A stretch of DNA of 7,172 bases. Source: Acidobacteriota bacterium. GTDB taxonomy: Bacteria; Acidobacteriota; Polarisedimenticolia; J045. Position numbers and translations under genes: made by a program. The first letter of the stretch is position 1; each line of letters starts with the position of its first letter. Under the pieces are notes generated by a model. It was given only the letters and a program-made list of their open reading frames with translations, did no database searches and had not been told where the DNA came from. The stretch is from NCBI GenBank assembly GCA_020350085.1, contig CP070706.1:3835520-3842691 (forward strand), given 5' to 3'. This document shows positions 5,298-7,172 of this stretch, one piece after another.

Positions 5298-6089
5298 TCA
5301 GGGCCGACCTCCGAACAGCCGACGCAGCAGTCCGGGAGGTCTCCTCTCGCGGGAAAGCGGCGGCTCGGGCGTGATCGGATCTCCTCGCAACAGCGCCTCG
5401 GGCCACTCCATCGCCGCCCGCGTCGCACTCTCCTCGCCGGCGAGTTCTGCCCATCGCTCACGCGCTTTGGCCAGTCGCGGCGGACGGTAATCGGCGTCGT
5501 GGGCGTCGCTGGCCAGCAGATGAACCATGCCCCGCCGTACCCAATCTTCCGACACGCGCTGGATCGTGGGGCCGAACGTGCCGAGCAGACTCGAGCTGGT
5601 CAGCTGACCGAGCGCGCCGAGTCGCAGCGCTTCCTCGTAACGTGCGGGCTCCTCGAGGAAGAAACGGATCCTCTCCGGATGGGCCAGCACCGGTGTGATG
5701 CCCGCGACCTTCAGCTCGAAGACCGCCTTCTCGAGTCCTACCGGTGGAGAGCGGTACGGGCACTCCAGCAGCAGGTAGCGGCGTTGGTCGGCGTAGGTCA
5801 GCAAGCGACCCTGCTCGATCCGCTCGACCATCCGCGGTCCCAGGTGAACCTCGGAGCCGGCTTCAAGCTCGAGCGCGACGCCGGCGAGCTGTAACTGCAC
5901 GCGCATGTACGCCAGAGCATCGAGAATCTTCGGCCGTTCGTTGAGATAGTCGCCCTCCCGCATGTGCGGTGTGACGACGATCGTCTTGATGCCGTCTTGG
6001 CAGGCGACACGTGCCATCGCCACAGCGGCCTCGACATCCTGCGGGCCATCATCGATGCCGGGCAGCAAGTGACAGTGCGTGTCGATCAT
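5298..6089 (-). CDS. PHP-domain metal-dependent phosphatase, CpsB/YwqE tyrosine-phosphatase family
   Basis: The 263 residues match the CpsB/Wzb-type PHP family, cytosolic Mn-dependent phosphatases that dephosphorylate bacterial tyrosine kinases of capsule or exopolysaccharide systems. Visible metal-site motifs are DTHCH (3-7), LLPGIDDG (8-15), TPHMREGDY (40-48), GSEVHL (78-83), LECPY (108-112), LAHPERI (135-141) and ASDAHD (193-198). Likely ligands are His5, His7, His42, Glu80, His137, Asp195 and His197. The last 25 or so residues form a Pro/Arg-rich tail ending LLRRLFGGRP, beyond the usual PHP core. The ATG at 6089 overlaps the gpsA stop as ATGA, implying translational coupling, with GAGGAAGA upstream. 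No tyrosine kinase, Wzx/Wzy or glycosyltransferase gene is visible, so the substrate is unknown. Another PHP phosphoesterase role cannot be excluded. Confidence 0.85.
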   Translation of the reverse strand: MIDTHCHLLPGIDDGPQDVEAAVAMARVACQDGIKTIVVTPHMREGDYLNERPKILDALAYMRVQLQLAGVALELEAGSEVHLGPRMVERIEQGRLLTYADQRRYLLLECPYRSPPVGLEKAVFELKVAGITPVLAHPERIRFFLEEPARYEEALRLGALGQLTSSSLLGTFGPTIQRVSEDWVRRGMVHLLASDAHDADYRPPRLAKARERWAELAGEESATRAAMEWPEALLRGDPITPEPPLSRERRPPGLLRRLFGGRP

Positions 6090-7117
6090 CGGCGAGAGTC
6101 TTCCTCTTCGGCCTTGAGAGGCCGCGCCAGCAGGTCCTGGAGTGCCTGCGCCGGGCTCTTGTGCTCGAAGAGAATCGCGTGCACTTGCTCGACGATCGGC
6201 ATCTCGACGCGACAGCGCCGTGCCAGCTCGAGCGCCGCGCGACTGGTCTCAACTCCTTCGGCCACCATCGTCATGCGCTGCAGAATATCTGTGAGCGACT
6301 CGCCGTGGCCCAGCCTCTCGCCCACGTGGCGGTTGCGCGAGAGCGCGCCCGTGCACGTCAGCACGAGATCGCCCACTCCAGCCAGCCCGCTGAACGTCTG
6401 GCGACGCGCGCCCATCGCGACGCCGAGACGGGCGATCTCCACCAGCGAGCGCGTGATCAGCGCCGCCTGTGAGTTCGCGCCGAATCCGAGACCGGCGGCC
6501 ACGCCGGCCGCGATGGCCACGACGTTTTTGAGCGCACCGGAGAGCTGGACGCCGAGCGCGTCGGTCGACGTGTAGACGCGCAGGTTCTCGAGGCTGAACA
6601 TCTGCTGCACCGCTTGTGCGAACCTCTCGTCGCTGCACGCAGCCACGACAGCCGTCGGCTCGCCGCGAGCCATCTCCACGGCGAACGAAGGTCCCGACAG
6701 CGCGACCGCACGGCGGCCCGCCGACTCGCCCAGTCGCGTGGCGACGATTTCGCTCGGCAGCGCGAGGGTGCCGACCTCGATCCCCTTGCAGGCGAGAACG
6801 AGCGGACCCGCGGGCCACGCCCCGGGTCGAACGGACTCCAGCACGCCGGCCAGTGCCTGGGTCGGCACCGCGAGCACGGCGCGACCCGCGCCCTCGAGCG
6901 CTCGATCGAGCTCGTCGTGTACCTCGACGCATCGGGTGAGCCGCACACCCGGCAGGTAGGCTTGATTGACCCGTTCACCAGCGATCTTTCGCGCGAGCTC
7001 GGCTCGGCGACACCACAGTCGCACCGGTCCGACGAGAGCCAGCTGGTGCGCGAGCGCTGTGCCCCAAGAGCCTGCGCCCACGACGGCGGTCGGTTCGGCG
7101 GCGGCGGCCTGGCTCAC
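6086..7117 (-). CDS. gpsA: NAD(P)-dependent glycerol-3-phosphate dehydrogenase GpsA
   Basis: GpsA reduces dihydroxyacetone phosphate to sn-glycerol 3-phosphate, the backbone for phospholipids, in the cytosol. The 343 residues are normal. The Rossmann fold opens with VVGAGSWGTALA (12-23). CKGIE lies at 110-114, SGPSFAVE at 141-148, and the catalytic-lysine segment GALKNVVAIAAG at 194-205 (Lys197). ANSQAALITRSLVEIARLG (214-232), GLAGVGDLVLTCTGALSRNR (244-263) and VAEGVETS complete the C-terminal domain. The start is GTG at 7117; the nucleotide-binding motif at residue 12 fits. The GTG overlaps the upstream frame's TGA as GTGA, and the gene's own stop overlaps the next ATG as ATGA. The upstream frame looks like plsY, whose product uses the glycerol 3-phosphate made here. 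Confidence 0.97.
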   Translation of the reverse strand: MSQAAAAEPTAVVGAGSWGTALAHQLALVGPVRLWCRRAELARKIAGERVNQAYLPGVRLTRCVEVHDELDRALEGAGRAVLAVPTQALAGVLESVRPGAWPAGPLVLACKGIEVGTLALPSEIVATRLGESAGRRAVALSGPSFAVEMARGEPTAVVAACSDERFAQAVQQMFSLENLRVYTSTDALGVQLSGALKNVVAIAAGVAAGLGFGANSQAALITRSLVEIARLGVAMGARRQTFSGLAGVGDLVLTCTGALSRNRHVGERLGHGESLTDILQRMTMVAEGVETSRAALELARRCRVEMPIVEQVHAILFEHKSPAQALQDLLARPLKAEEEDSRR

Positions 7118-7172
7118 GGATCACGCCCCGTCACCCGCGGTCCGCCGAGTTTCGGCTCGCGTCCTCTGACGA
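7114..7172 (-). CDS. plsY: C-terminal end of probable PlsY (acyl-phosphate:glycerol-3-phosphate acyltransferase), cut by window edge
   Basis: Only 18 codons are visible, ending at the TGA at 7114-7116. The peptide VRGREPKLGGPRVTGRDP resembles the cytoplasmic tail of PlsY, which after the last membrane helix usually reads like NIRRLLxGxEPKLG. The GTGA overlap with gpsA and the common plsY-gpsA pairing in bacteria support the call. The fragment is too short to be sure. The other two minus-strand frames also reach stops before gpsA but show no family resemblance. Confidence 0.65.
   Translation of the reverse strand, partial: VRGREPKLGGPRVTGRDP

Noticed and set aside
4509..5894. A 461-codon open frame on the plus strand spanning two genes
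   Set aside because: It crosses the TPR and phosphatase genes and their intergenic gap in antisense, with no family resemblance.
1..7172. Mobile element, CRISPR array, tRNA/rRNA gene or defence system
   Set aside because: No direct-repeat array, transposase, integrase or RNA-gene signature was seen on either strand. Nearly the whole window is accounted for by housekeeping genes.

Overview
The window is a dense, high-GC run of bacterial housekeeping genes, all on the minus strand. Read in the direction of transcription (high to low coordinates) the order is: the last 18 codons of what looks like plsY, then gpsA, a CpsB/YwqE-type PHP phosphatase, a six-TPR lipoprotein, ftsY, ribD, ribE, ribBA, and the first 120 codons of ffh. 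Strong G/C bias at third codon positions, about half GTG starts, and TGA at every stop except one fit a GC-rich Gram-negative bacterium. The TPR lipoprotein and the rib gene order would suit a myxobacterial or 'deltaproteobacterial' type lineage, but that placement is inference.

Right part (about 5190-7172): plsY and gpsA overlap by GTGA, and gpsA and the phosphatase gene overlap by ATGA. This looks like one translationally coupled unit. plsY and gpsA both use or make sn-glycerol 3-phosphate for phospholipid synthesis. The phosphatase belongs to a family usually found in capsule/exopolysaccharide loci, but no such locus is visible here. A 108-base gap with a bulged hairpin separates it from the next gene.

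Middle part (about 2336-5189): the TPR lipoprotein and ftsY meet at TGATG, and ribD follows ftsY. The end of ftsY is the most intriguing spot in the window. The protein stops at a TAG just before its expected last helix. The same frame continues past the TAG with a helix-like FLAGLL segment and ends at a TGA that overlaps the ribD GTG start as GTGA, the same style of junction seen elsewhere in this operon.

Left part (1-2313): ribE and ribBA follow ribD, so the genes for GTP cyclohydrolase II, DHBP synthase, the deaminase/reductase and riboflavin synthase are contiguous. Only lumazine synthase (ribH) is missing from the visible cluster. The RibB half of RibBA has Gln where characterised enzymes have the metal-binding His of the RAGHT motif. 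A 103-base gap then holds two short perfect hairpins with the same ACTCG loop and a plausible sigma70-type promoter, followed by ffh. The riboflavin genes are therefore inserted between the two SRP GTPase genes, ftsY and ffh.

I see no mobile element, CRISPR array, tRNA or rRNA, phage gene or defence system, and no clear novel system. The points worth checking are the ftsY amber codon, the RibB substitution and the ribBA-ffh intergenic region.
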